From assembly GCA_000733355.1 (NCBI GenBank), contig JNVV01000001.1:774208-838207 (forward strand): a DNA stretch of 64,000 bases. The letters are read 5' to 3'. The notes under the pieces were generated by a model, which saw nothing but the letters and a program-made list of their open reading frames with translations, was not told where the DNA came from and searched no databases. Below, piece after piece: positions 43,253 through 53,564 of the stretch. Source of the DNA: Falciphora oryzae. Its lineage: Eukaryota; Ascomycota; Sordariomycetes; Magnaporthales; Magnaporthaceae. The first letter of the stretch is position 1, and each line of letters starts with the position of its first letter. The position numbers and the translations under genes are program-made.

Positions 43253-45616
43253 ATGATCCGAAGCAGGACCGCAGCTGGTGGCTTCGTCTGCCTCAGATGC
43301 CAATTTCGAATTCCCCAGGCCAAATTCCAATGGCGCCCTGCGGCAGCGCACTATGCGCAACTCAGGGGCGACAGTACTGCCGCAGACGGACATCCCGACG
43401 ATGGCGCCCACGAGCGAGACGCCAGTGCAGATGGCCCATCGGCAAACGATAACTTCCGGTCAGTCCCAGGGGCGCGCAGATCCAACGTCAGGGTCTACTT
43501 CAACAGAGGCACCCGCATCATACCGAGAGTCGAAGGGTTGGCTTTCGACATGTTGGGGCAGCGAGGCGAGACGATAGTGATGACGGATCTGGGCAAGGGC
43601 AAGAAGCGAAAATTTCCAGCCCTAGAACCGGCCGTTACCGAGACCGAGGCTAGCTTTGAAGGCGAACAGGACATCTGGGGCTCCTTGCATGACCCAGGGG
43701 CTGCCGCTACTGAGGTCGAGGTCCAGGCCAACATCGACGAACTGCGCCCTGCCGAGGTCCGCATTCTTCCTCAGAGAGACTTCGATGCCATCGCAGATAC
43801 TCTCAGGAGCGGTTTCACCATCGCGCAGCTTGTCAGATACATCGGCGCCAACCGACAAGACAATGCCGTCCTGGCCTCCCCTGACACCCCCCAGGCCGAC
43901 CCGGATACCCCTTGGATCCTGGAGCGGCTCCCGTGGGTGCCCCAACCCCCGTCGGTGCAGCAGCAGGCTAGCAGCCCCAAGAAGGCCCTCGTTAGCCAGC
44001 TGATGCGTAGGTGCTGGGGTATCTCGATTCAAGAGCACGTTGATGGCCCCGGCCACCTCGATGTCCACGTACGCGATCCCGAATTCTCGCTTCTGTTGGT
44101 TGGCAATAGGAGGTGGCTTCAGCTCATCTCCCGCATATACCTGCGTAAGGTTGGCGGACGAGTAGAGCTGCGACGATCCAGCCGCATGTTACGAATATAT
44201 AGCCCCAAAGCCATCGCTGATGCCATCCTGGCCGACATAAATCAAATCCTCCGCACTACCGTCACCGAAACCCTGGACCTGGGCCCGCTCGCACCAGGAA
44301 AGATCCCTCGCGAGTCTCTCGAGCGTCTCGGCCAGCTGACCAGCTCACACATCCAGCAACGCAAGGCGCCCGCCAAATTCTCCGTCTCTTGGATCCAAAG
44401 GCGTCAGTCAGACCAAGATCTGACCTTTGAGACAACCCGAGATGTTGTCTGCCGACACCTGATGGACGCATATGGGCTGGACGCCTCTTCTTTGTCCCCG
44501 CCAATGGCCATCGTCGGGCCGCTGCAGGATGGTCCTGAGACAGGCAGACTCATTCTGGAGCGTGGCCTCCAGAACCAGCCACTGCCTTGGAACGTCCGCT
44601 CTGGATCGTGGGCCCGGTTCGTCCGGCCTGTCTCGTCAGCCAACACACGATCGACTGATGTGCCTTTACCATCGGACCTGGTCTCGTGGCTGGTTCGCCC
44701 TAAAAGCTTTGACACTCAGACTCCACCTCCGCAATCGTTGGCGACTCCCGTGTCAGACCTATCAGGTCTTCCCACCACTGGCCGCTGGGCGCTGGCAAAA
44801 ACTACCACTCATGCCGTCTTTGGTCACCTCCTTCACTGGCCCGAAGAGAACGATGCCATCTCACAACTAAGCGTAGCGCTACATTTACACAGCTCTTCCC
44901 CTCGAATTCTGTCTACGACCACTCCCCCACTTTTCGGTCGGGCTTTCTCCAACACTGCGGTGTGCGGCCCCGCCAGCAGCCAGCTCGTTGTTCGGCTGGT
45001 CCCGTCGCCCAACGACAGCGCCTCTCTGCACGCGCCGGCTCTAGAGCTCCGCGTCCGCATGAACAACAACTTGGTCACCAATATAAAGTCACTCCGTGCA
45101 CTTCACCGCACGCACAGCTTCGATCTACTCCTACCAGACCGCCCGGTGGACGCACGCATCACTCAGAGACAAATCTCGGAGCTCCTACGTGTGGATGCCC
45201 CTCTGGACGCGCACCCCATAGTGCAACCACTGGTTGACTTCCTGGGCCGGTCGGAAATCTCGCCCATGGACAATGTTTTCCGGACCCCGTCTCTCGTCAA
45301 AGGCATGACCGTCCCAGTCCGCCTCGGCCATGGCGCCGCCCTTACAAGCAGCGGCGAGTCGGGTCTGCTGACGGTCGACTACCTCTTTGCGGGCCTCGAG
45401 CTGCGGCACAATGCCGTCACGTTTTTCCACGATCGAAGCCTAGCCTACACAACCATAGTAGGCAGCTTTGCCCCACCGAGAGTCGAGGTCTCCCTCCAGG
45501 CATCGCCGTGGCGGGAGCCGAACCCATTCGTCGAGGGCTCCGAAGATGTGGCCGAGAGGTTCGTGGCCGATGTACTGAAGGTGGCCCAGGGTGATGAGTT
45601 CCAGTGGTTCTTGTGA
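43253..45616 (+). CDS. SLS1: Mitochondrial inner-membrane regulator, SLS1-like
   Basis: Sls1 in yeast is a mitochondrial inner-membrane protein that links mitochondrial transcription to translation, together with RNA polymerase factors and Nam1. This intronless gene codes for 787 aa. The N-terminus is a presequence (MIRSRTAAGGFVCLRCQFR), a pattern common in fungal mitochondrial RNA proteins. The region 60-330 fits the SLS domain: NVRVYFNRGTRIIPRVEG-like start, GFTIAQLVRYI, and a KH-like segment LLLVGNRRWLQLISRIY. The C-terminal half contains beta-rich segments ending in FVADVLKVAQGDEFQWF. The ATG at 43253 is used; a TTG directly before it is not a start. The family call comes from domain pattern and could be tested by profile search. 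Confidence 0.8.
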   Translation: MIRSRTAAGGFVCLRCQFRIPQAKFQWRPAAAHYAQLRGDSTAADGHPDDGAHERDASADGPSANDNFRSVPGARRSNVRVYFNRGTRIIPRVEGLAFDMLGQRGETIVMTDLGKGKKRKFPALEPAVTETEASFEGEQDIWGSLHDPGAAATEVEVQANIDELRPAEVRILPQRDFDAIADTLRSGFTIAQLVRYIGANRQDNAVLASPDTPQADPDTPWILERLPWVPQPPSVQQQASSPKKALVSQLMRRCWGISIQEHVDGPGHLDVHVRDPEFSLLLVGNRRWLQLISRIYLRKVGGRVELRRSSRMLRIYSPKAIADAILADINQILRTTVTETLDLGPLAPGKIPRESLERLGQLTSSHIQQRKAPAKFSVSWIQRRQSDQDLTFETTRDVVCRHLMDAYGLDASSLSPPMAIVGPLQDGPETGRLILERGLQNQPLPWNVRSGSWARFVRPVSSANTRSTDVPLPSDLVSWLVRPKSFDTQTPPPQSLATPVSDLSGLPTTGRWALAKTTTHAVFGHLLHWPEENDAISQLSVALHLHSSSPRILSTTTPPLFGRAFSNTAVCGPASSQLVVRLVPSPNDSASLHAPALELRVRMNNNLVTNIKSLRALHRTHSFDLLLPDRPVDARITQRQISELLRVDAPLDAHPIVQPLVDFLGRSEISPMDNVFRTPSLVKGMTVPVRLGHGAALTSSGESGLLTVDYLFAGLELRHNAVTFFHDRSLAYTTIVGSFAPPRVEVSLQASPWREPNPFVEGSEDVAERFVADVLKVAQGDEFQWFL

Positions 45617-46330
45617 GGATCATATTAGCTTCATCCATCTTAGCTTGGGTACATACGGCAACCGCCGTGTCCATTTATTTACCCTCCATTGTATAAAAGT
45701 GCCATTTGAGGTCTCCGGCGAAACGGCCCATCCATGTGCTTTAGATAATTGAATGTATTCACCTTCTCTCTTCAAGCAACATTGCTTTCGGTTCAAAGCT
45801 GTAGAAATTATCCATGGCCTCCTCTGCCAACCGGCCGGCCGTGCAGACGAGCATCTATATGCACATGCAAGTCGCAAAGAATTGAGTGGGCTACGTCCCC
45901 CAGGGGGCCTGCTTCCCAGGCTCACAACCCTGCTGCAGCATAACTGGCGCTCACCAAAATCCTCTCATCATCCAGCTTCAGGCACTTCCAGAGGACAGGC
46001 ACCACATCCTCAGGTCGCATGTGCGGGGCTAGAAGGGATTGAGTTTTTTTTTTTTTTTTTTGTCTTTTTTTTGAACTTGAAATCACTTTCTAAAGAGAAC
46101 TCTATTTTGTACTAAAGCACACTATGGGAGAAGAAGTTTTGAATCGCAGAAAATCCCTGACCAGTTCCTCTCAAATGTGCCCCAAAACAAGCTTCCGAGG
46201 ACTCTTTTCCGTGCGCCGAGGCAAATGCCGAAACCCCTCTCATGATTGGCGCGATCATGTAATAGCGACGCCGATGGGTATGGCTTGCCTCCCGCGTCTC
46301 GGGACGATTTGCTCCTGGTGATTGAGCAGC
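45617..46330. other. Convergent spacer between SLS1-like and TEF1
   Basis: This 714-bp spacer has no gene. A T tract (46045-46062) followed by a T-rich stretch lies about 260 bp beyond the TEF1 stop. Confidence 0.5.
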
Positions 46331-48567
46331 TTATTTCTTGGCAGCCTTGGCGGCAGACTTGGTGACCTGTTGTTCGGGTTGATTAGCAACGAGTACAGAG
46401 CGCGCGCGTGAACGTGGTGAGACGAGATTGGGGGTGGGCATACCTTGCCGGCGCCGGCAGCGGCCTTCTCGACGCTCTTGATGACACCGACAGCGACGGT
46501 CTGACGCATGTCACGGACGGCGAAACGACCCAGGGGAGGGTACTCAGAGAAGGTCTCGACGCACATGGGCTTGGACGGAACCATCTTGACGATGGCGGCG
46601 TCACCCGACTTGATGAACTTGGGGTTGGCCTCAATCGACTTGCCGGTACGGCGGTCGAGCTTCTCAACCATCTCGGAGAACTTGCAGGCAATGTGGGCGG
46701 TGTGGCAGTCCAGAACCGGGGCGTAGCCGGCACCAACCTGACCGGGGTGGTTCAGGATGATGACCTGGGCGTTGAAGGAGGCGCAGCCCGAGGGAGGGTC
46801 GTTCTTGGAGTCACCGGCGACGTTGCCACGGCGGATGTCCTTGACGGAGACGTTCTTCACGTTGAAACCAACGTTGTCGCCGGGAACACCCTCAGGCAGC
46901 TGCTGGTGGTGCATCTCGACGGACTTGACTTCAGTGGTGACGTTGGAGGGCGCGAAGGTGACGACCATGCCGGCCTTGAGGATACCAGTCTCGATACGGC
47001 CGACGGGCACTGTGCCGATACCACCGATCTTGTAGACATCCTGGAGGGGCAGACGCAGGGGCTTGTCGGTCGGGCGCTTGGGGGGAGTGACATCGTCAAT
47101 GGCGTCCTGGAGCGAGACACCGCCGACGACGGTCTCCTTCTTGCCGTCCTTGGTGACGGTCTTGGTCCAGCCCTTGTACCAAGGAGCGTTGGGGGAGATG
47201 TTGGCCTTCATGTCGGCAGCCTCCGAGATCATGTGGTCGCCGTTGAAGCCCGAGATAGGGACGAAGGGGATGGTGTCGGGGTTGAAGCCAATCTTCTTGA
47301 TGAAGTTCTTGGTCTCCTTGACGATCTCGTCGAAGCGGCTCTGGGCCCACTTGGCAGTGTCCATCTTGTTGACGGCGACGATGAGCTGCCTAACACCGAG
47401 GGTGAAGGCAAGCAGAGCGTGCTCACGGGTCTGGCCATCCTTGGAGATACCAGCCTCGAACTCACCGGTACCGGCGCCAATGACGAGAATGGCGCAGTCG
47501 GCCTGCGAGGTACCAGTAATCATGTTCTTGATGAAGTCACGGTGACCGGGGGCATCTGCACGTCAGGTCGTTAGCATGGACACGATGCGGCGCGTTGGTG
47601 GGGCCAGGCAGGGGTCCGGCCGGTCCAGGCACACATACCGATGACGGTGACATTGTACTTGGCAGTCTCGAACTTCCAGAGGGCAATGTCGATGGTGATA
47701 CCACGCTCACGCTCAGCCTTGAGCTTGTCCAGAACCCAGGCGTACTTGAAGGAGCCCTTGCCCATCTCAGCGGCTTCCTGTTGCCATAGTCAGTATTTGG
47801 CATACAGTCCCAAATATGGAAGGTGGGGGTGTGTGGTGGTCCGTGCAGTATGCACATAATTTTTGCGGATGACGCGAAATTTTCCAGTGGAACAGCGCGC
47901 AGGGTGGCCGGGGGGAAACAAAAAAAGAAAAAAAAAAAAAAAGAGTGCTAGAACCCCGCCCCCGCTCTTGCGCCGAGGGCACAAGATTGGTGGGTGAGAT
48001 TTGCAAAAGTTGCCCGCGTGCGAGAATGTGTGATGTGTGGCTTTGCGGTGGTCTGGATTGTCGGAGAAAAGAAAGAAAAAAAAAGATGGTGAAAAACGTA
48101 CCTTCTCATACTTCTCGATCGTACGGGCATCGATACCCTTCAGCTTGTAGATAAGGTGACCGGTCTGTAGTGCGCTTCATGTCAGCAATGCGAGTCTGAG
48201 TCCAGTGGCACCGCTTGATGGACTGATGCCGCGCAGAGCATGGATTGCAGGGCAATGGCTTACCGTCGTTGACTTGCCGGAGTCGACGTGTCTGTGTGAT
48301 GGATATGTTAGCACTGCAATGTTCCCGCTCGTCGCAATGTACGGCTCGTCGAGATGGATGGAGTTTGGGCATGGCGATGGTGCTGTGGCCGAGGCGGCGA
48401 GGTGGGACAAACCCGATGACGACGACCTATTCAAGCGACGCGGGTGCGCAGGTTAGCAACAGAAGCTGGAGGATGCCGGAGAGACTGGCTCGCTGCGTCT
48501 GTGGCACGGCTGGCGATCAGAGGAGGAGCAAACTTACGTTAAGGTGAGCCTTCTCCTTGTTACCCAT
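46331..48567 (-). CDS. TEF1: Translation elongation factor 1-alpha
   Basis: This GTPase delivers aminoacyl-tRNA to the ribosome A site. Exons are 48567-48538 (30 nt), 48426-48413 (14 nt), 48291-48264 (28 nt), 48164-48102, 47777-47639, 47555-46444 and 46366-46331, giving 473 aa. The G1 loop GHVDSGKST is assembled from the second and third exons. DAPGH (G3) spans another joint, and NKMD (G4) is in the long exon. The protein ends [11 protein letters not shown]. It is about 13 residues longer than the common fungal form (about 460), with the excess around [20 protein letters not shown] to [13 protein letters not shown]. The helix after G1 reads [16 protein letters not shown] rather than the more usual YKCGGIDKRTIEKFEK. 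Introns crowd the first 72 codons, as is usual for this gene in filamentous fungi. It is expected to be among the most strongly expressed genes. Confidence 0.97.
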
Positions 48568-49027
48568 GGCGGCGGTTGTTCAGCTGGCTGACGAGAAAGG
48601 TCTGGTTTTGCTTGGGCGAAAGTGAATCTGAAGCGATGGCCGCGATGATGGTTAGAGTGAAGAGCAGGCGCAGAGGGGATCGTACCTCGAGGTGGAATGC
48701 TTACAAGGAAAATTGGCAGATCAGAATGCTTGATTCAAGGTGTGCCGACGAGGAAAAAAAAAAGAGAGAAGGGCTGGAAGGTTGGGAGGGGAAATCTACC
48801 TTTTATTTACGTGGGCGAAATCCGCGGCTGCCCCACATTCCGTCAACCTGCTCCCGTAGAATTTTTTTTTTTTTTTCGTTTGTTTTGCCCCCTCCAACTT
48901 GTCTGCCCCGCTGCCCCTCCTGGGATTGCCCCTCCAACGACTGCCTGCACCCGCCGCACGCTGATGGCAAGAATCTTTTTTTTTTTCCTGTTGCCCCTCT
49001 TCTCAGCAGCCGGTCAACTCAGTGGCA
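48568..49027. promoter_or_regulatory. TEF1 proximal promoter and 5' leader
   Basis: This 460-bp region lies between the TEF1 start codon and the inserted element at 49028. On the plus strand it carries T tracts at 48860-48874 and 48975-48985 embedded in pyrimidine-rich DNA. As A tracts on the coding strand these resemble the poly(dA:dT) elements of strong fungal promoters. The exact transcription start was not determined. Confidence 0.5.
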
Positions 49028-49282
49028 CGGCGCCCAAGTAAAGTCTGCAGTTCCAACAACGTTGATTGGAACCCCCAATACCCGAACTCATCCTGTAGAT
49101 CTCCTTTCCTGTTTCTTGTATCCTTTCCTGTCTCCTATACCATTTCCTATCTATTTTATCCTTTAAAAAAAAAAAAAAAAAAAAAAAAACATAGGGGGGT
49201 ATACCAACTATAAGTTTTTGGGTGTTCTAACTAACCAGGTTGTGCAGTTTATACGGGCTGCAGGCTTTTTATTTGGGGGACG
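49028..49282 (+). mobile_element. Short inverted-repeat element, copy 2
   Basis: This 255-bp copy lies 460 bp upstream of the TEF1 start. Its left end is CGGCGCCCAAGTAAAG and the reverse complement of its right end is CGTCCCCCAAATAAAAAGCC, an imperfect inverted repeat. Flanks TCAGTGGCA and TGAGTGGAA match at 7 of 9 positions, an eroded target duplication. The interior has runs of TTTCCTGT/TTTCCTAT-like units, then a 25-A run (49165-49189), then a block with CTATAAGTTTTTGGGTG and GTGCAGTTTATACGGGC. Those two blocks also occur in copy 1 (reverse strand), and the first also in copy 3. Confidence 0.8.
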
Positions 49283-49415
49283 TGAGTGGAAACCCAGGAG
49301 GTTAGCTCTCACGCTCTGCAGCGCTTGTCGTGATTCTATATATGTCGATGCCACATGCATTCTCAAAACCCCCCACCACCTCTCTACGCCCTTCCTACTG
49401 CTCGTATCGATAGGT

Positions 49416-49455
<40 letters not shown>

Positions 49456-50651
49456 CGCGATATGTTTGGTAGCTACGGCCAGTATGCCCTCAGCACTTCC
49501 TCCATCATGAGATCGTAGGGATACTATGTTGGTCCCATACCCGGGTACTGTTTTCGCGCCAGGGCTGTGGACGCAACCCCGCTCCAGCTCGCGATATCTC
49601 CTTGGAGCCAACTTGTACCTAGGCGCCCGCGCATGTCTCTCGAAACGCCGACCCACTCCCCCAATCCAGCCGGACGTCGTAGCCAGCCTCCTCGCAGGCA
49701 GTTTCTCCAGTCCCACGCCGTATGCCTATCTAAGGGCATGATCGGGCAGCGACTCACTGCCCGACGGGTTGCGTGAAGTCCGGACCAAGTCCATCTTTAA
49801 ACACCCGGCCCGTCCTCGGCTCATCTTTGGTCTGGGCTACCAGGGGCACAAACCCACCTCGATATCAGGATTGTGCGCCCCGGCGGGCATTATGCTTTCC
49901 ATGAATGGTCTGTGCATCTTCCCCGCTTGACTCATGCCCGGTTGCTCTTCGCGACATCCAAGTCAAGGTCCCCGCGGGGGCTGTAAAACCCCGTGTGATA
50001 TTCCCTGCCCCTTTTTTTTTTTGCGGTTGCAAATGAGGAATAGGTGGGGGTTTATCGTTACGTCGTCCAGCAGGAAGAATTTTTAGTATGTGTGCTGTTT
50101 GCTTATCCTGTAACAATGGCTCTCTGCGAAGCTCGTCTCGGCCTCCCCCCAGTGTATCGACGGTGGCCACGGACCTCACTTAGCATGGACAATATATGCC
50201 TGACACCGTAGAATATCAAACTAAAGGGCCTCGTCTATCGAGGCATGTACGGGTCGGATCATTGATGCTCTGCTGCTATCAGGGGGATTGTAGGAGAGTC
50301 GCGGGCTGGAAGTGGCTTCGATGGACGGTCAGGAGGTGGTCTCGTTCACGACAAAAAAGATGTCAGCCCCATTGCCACCAAGCTACTTCTGCTAGCCTCC
50401 TTCAATCTCTGGTGCAAGATACAACAGTTACGTATCTAGATAACCAAAAAGAGGGAATATGGTAGACCTCTGGTCTGCCGCTTAGCAAATCGCACCGAGA
50501 GTTTGAAGGCCCCATTTATAAAGCCTCCTCGCCAATGTGTCCCGCACTGCTTCGTCTATTACTACTGTCGGAGTATGCAGTGGTCGTGTTTACGATAGTA
50601 CATATTGTACATTCCCCACGCACGCTTCAGGGGTTGCCTTCAGCGCCGGTG
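49283..50651. other. Distal TEF1 upstream region and CIA30 3' region
   Basis: No gene is supported here. A 37-T homopolymer lies at 49417-49453. ORFs at 49526-49776 and 49865-50179 lack recognisable content. Confidence 0.5.
49417..49453 (+). repeat. 37-bp T homopolymer
   Basis: Thirty-seven consecutive T lie about 850 bp upstream of the TEF1 start codon and about 135 bp beyond the inverted-repeat element. It is the longest homopolymer in the window. It may exclude nucleosomes, or may simply be slippage-prone sequence; its true length could differ from the assembled one. Confidence 0.85.
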
Positions 50652-51550
50652 TCACCTGAGCCCTGTGCCTCGCCACCTGACTGTCTCCCCCTGTTTGTTC
50701 TTAAGCTCGCCTTCTCGGCTAGGCCAGAAGCTGCCGTCATCGGCCTCGCGCTCGTCGTTGGTGGCCCATATCCTTTCGATGCACAGCTCGAATGGCCCGG
50801 GTATCCGATCTGTCAGGCCGACACCAACTGACCGCACCTTTTGCCTAAGGATCTCCGCCTGTGGCTCGACGACAAAGCCACGGTTCGTCCGGACAAAGTC
50901 ACTCCACCTGATGAGAATGGTTTCCCACGATCCGGGCGCCTTGGAGAAGAGCCGATGCTGGTGCAAGTCGGTCGGCACAAGCGACTCGGTTTGGACGTTG
51001 ACAAAGTAGCTCCTACCGTCCGACTTGACACGCATGGCGAGATAGGCGTACGAGTCGATGTTCCATAAGCTTTTCCCGAACAATGTGCGCGGCTGATCCA
51101 ATGTCCTCCAGGCGGCATAACCCGTCCGCTGGATGTCTGGTCTGCCGCTGGGCAGTTCGGTGGATATGAGGCCGTGGAACCTAGCGTATGCGGCGGGAGT
51201 GGTCGCGGTGTTCGGTGGACTTGGTGTTGATCCTGACTGGGAGCTCACCCAGTCCAGATGCGACTTAGAGAATCCTCCAATGTCGATATCCGACATGGTC
51301 TTGCAGCGTGTGACTGATTCACGGTCGTGGAACGAGTGCAATTCGTAGGGACCAGATGGTCCTTTTATGCCCTCAGATCTGAGCGCTGTGTTAAACAGGT
51401 TAGCAAGTGATGTTGTAGGAAGCGCAGGACTGTCAAGACCTTTGGTAGCATCAGCTGCATCCCGGTGGGCGTACCGATTTGAGAAAGCCTCTTGAACTCC
51501 TCGAGGCTTCGGCCCCAAAAGCCTCTGCGGAGACAGGCGGTAGCGTGCAT
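50652..51550 (-). CDS. CIA30: Complex I intermediate-associated protein 30 (NDUFAF1 family)
   Basis: CIA30 is a mitochondrial chaperone needed to assemble the membrane arm of NADH:ubiquinone oxidoreductase; it leaves the finished enzyme. Exons are 51550-51475 and 51385-50652, giving 269 aa. The start MHATACLRRGFWGRSLEEFKRL is chosen because it is the first ATG that joins in frame. The CIA30 domain is clear: GPYELHSFHDRESVTRCKTM, SDIDIGGFS, ARFHGLISTELP, DIQRTGYAAWRT, LFGKSLWNIDSYAYLAMRV, then YFVNVQTESLVPTDLHQHRL, RWSDFVRTNRGFVVEPQ and RIWATNDER. The intron is 89 bp with a CTAAC branch site. The plain ORF that runs through the intron gives a false N-terminus. Confidence 0.92.
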
Positions 51551-53564
51551 CTCGGGGAGCGGCAATTACAAGCGGTGTCTATGGTGATCCAGAGCCAATT
51601 GGCTCAGTTTGCAAGCTGCATGTTGCGTCAAATCGAGAGCCCGTTGTGTGGATGCGTCCCTGTTTGGTATGAACGCTTGGGCGCGGCCTTGTCCCCCCTT
51701 GGATTCGGAAGTATGCACGTGCAGGGAGACGGCGTATCTGGGGGTCGGCGTTTCTCGGGTCTTCTCTCGGCGCGTTTTGCAGTAGCTGGTTAGAGGAACA
51801 CTGGGGCTGTCTCCCTAGGTAAATGGCAGACGCCGAAGGCTTTTTGACGTCTCGGTCCCATCACAGGCGTGCTCAATGAGGCTGAATGTGGGTCGCTGTG
51901 TGGAGGCTTTGTTCCAGCAGACGACGAAATTTAGTCAGCAGCCCAACGTCATGTCATCCCTGGGCTGGCGCAACATGGACGACAGGGCGACCCAATCTCG
52001 TAGACCACATGCATTCCTTCCCATACATCACCGTTGGGTTCTCACGGCCATGGTCTCCGTCTTTGGATGTTGTAGCCTTGACCTCTCACCAGGCTAGTGC
52101 CAGATGTCCATTGTGCCCTTCCCAAACGGGCGGGCGCTTCGCGGCACAGCTTGGCAGTAGAACAGCCCGCATCAGTCACCCAAAATGAGAATATCGCCGT
52201 TGGCCACACTCCCTGAAAATATTAATTTGCTCGCCCTCTAGGCCTTTCTCTAGATTATCAAGTGATAGCTGAAGCCATCGGTGCCACTTACAAAGTTGAG
52301 ACTGTGGGAGGCTCCACTGCTATTCTCCTAGCACAATGCGCAATTCTAACGGCGTGCCCCTGAATCCTACTACATCCATCGGAAGATGGCCACAAACCAA
52401 CACCAAGAGCTACCTCAACATCAATAAGATGCTAACCCGGCTTTGGTAGGCACAACTATTGACTAGAAGCGATGTCGGCCCCTCTGCGCGGCTTTACGTG
52501 CATGTTTGCACGCAGCACTGAGAACTATCACCTTCGGCCCATGCAGTAGAAGAGAAGCAGGCTGTTGGGATTTGTGATCTCCCCAGCGCGGTGTCGGGAG
52601 ACCAAAAGCTTGGTTTACGCTACTCCGCGTTCCTCTGTGACGCTCACGTCTTCATTCGTGCCCCGCCCACTGCGCGGGCACACACGAGGTGCTCATATTC
52701 GAGGCCTTAGGAGCTGGAAGAGTATCTGAGGCCGCCTGGCCAGGCAGGCATAAACGCTGCGGATGTAGACTGGATTGGATGCCCAAGCCCCGGGACTCCC
52801 ATCCTGTATGAGTATCAACTGGTGACCCACCTGTCCGGTAAAAGGTCTGCGAGGGCAAGTGCTACCCCAACCATCAACAACACGGGCGCTCCTTCCTTCA
52901 GACACGCTTTGCAGTGAAAATGGGGTTGGACCCTGGAGCCTCGGAGCCTGACCGGGTGGGGCTTTTTCTGGCTACTGATCCCTTGGCCCTGCAAGTGCCA
53001 TATCTCCTGCGAAAAATCTTCCCGCCCTACTCAACTTCACAACTCTCCTCCTCCACCAACCCTTTCTGTTCCTCTCCACAACCACCTTCTGTTCAGCCAA
53101 GCCAAAACCAACAGTGCTTCACTGCGGGTGGGAAAGGCAAGCGTACTTGATATTCTTTATTCGTCGTCGTCTACACACGCCGGTCATCTCCCTCTTCTCA
53201 TCACTGTTCTCTATTGATTAGTATTTTCTCGCCGCCCATCTGGGCGTTTTATTTCGTGGTGTTCGATCACGCATCTGCGGTTCTAGCCAGCGATTCTTAG
53301 GCGAGTCTCGCTTGGCACACGGCCTCACGGAATCTCTTTCTGTCCTCGCCTCTACCATTGCACCCAAGCACTATCAGTCTTGTCGCGTCGTGTTCCGCCA
53401 CTTGCGTACGCGCCGCGACCTGTTACTTGTTGTTTTTCATTTTCATAATCACATCGTCACCATCTCAATTCTCCCCCTTCTTCCGCTATCCCGGCCCCAG
53501 TCACGCCTCGCTCGAAGTCCTGGAACTACCTGCAACCCTGCATCTTCCGTCTCGATCTACAGCC
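51551..53564. other. Divergent spacer between CIA30 and the RRM gene
   Basis: This 2.0-kb region has no convincing ORF. The last 500 bp before 53565 are pyrimidine-rich (TTC/CTC runs, 53010-53560) and are probably the promoter and 5' UTR of the RRM gene. Confidence 0.5.
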
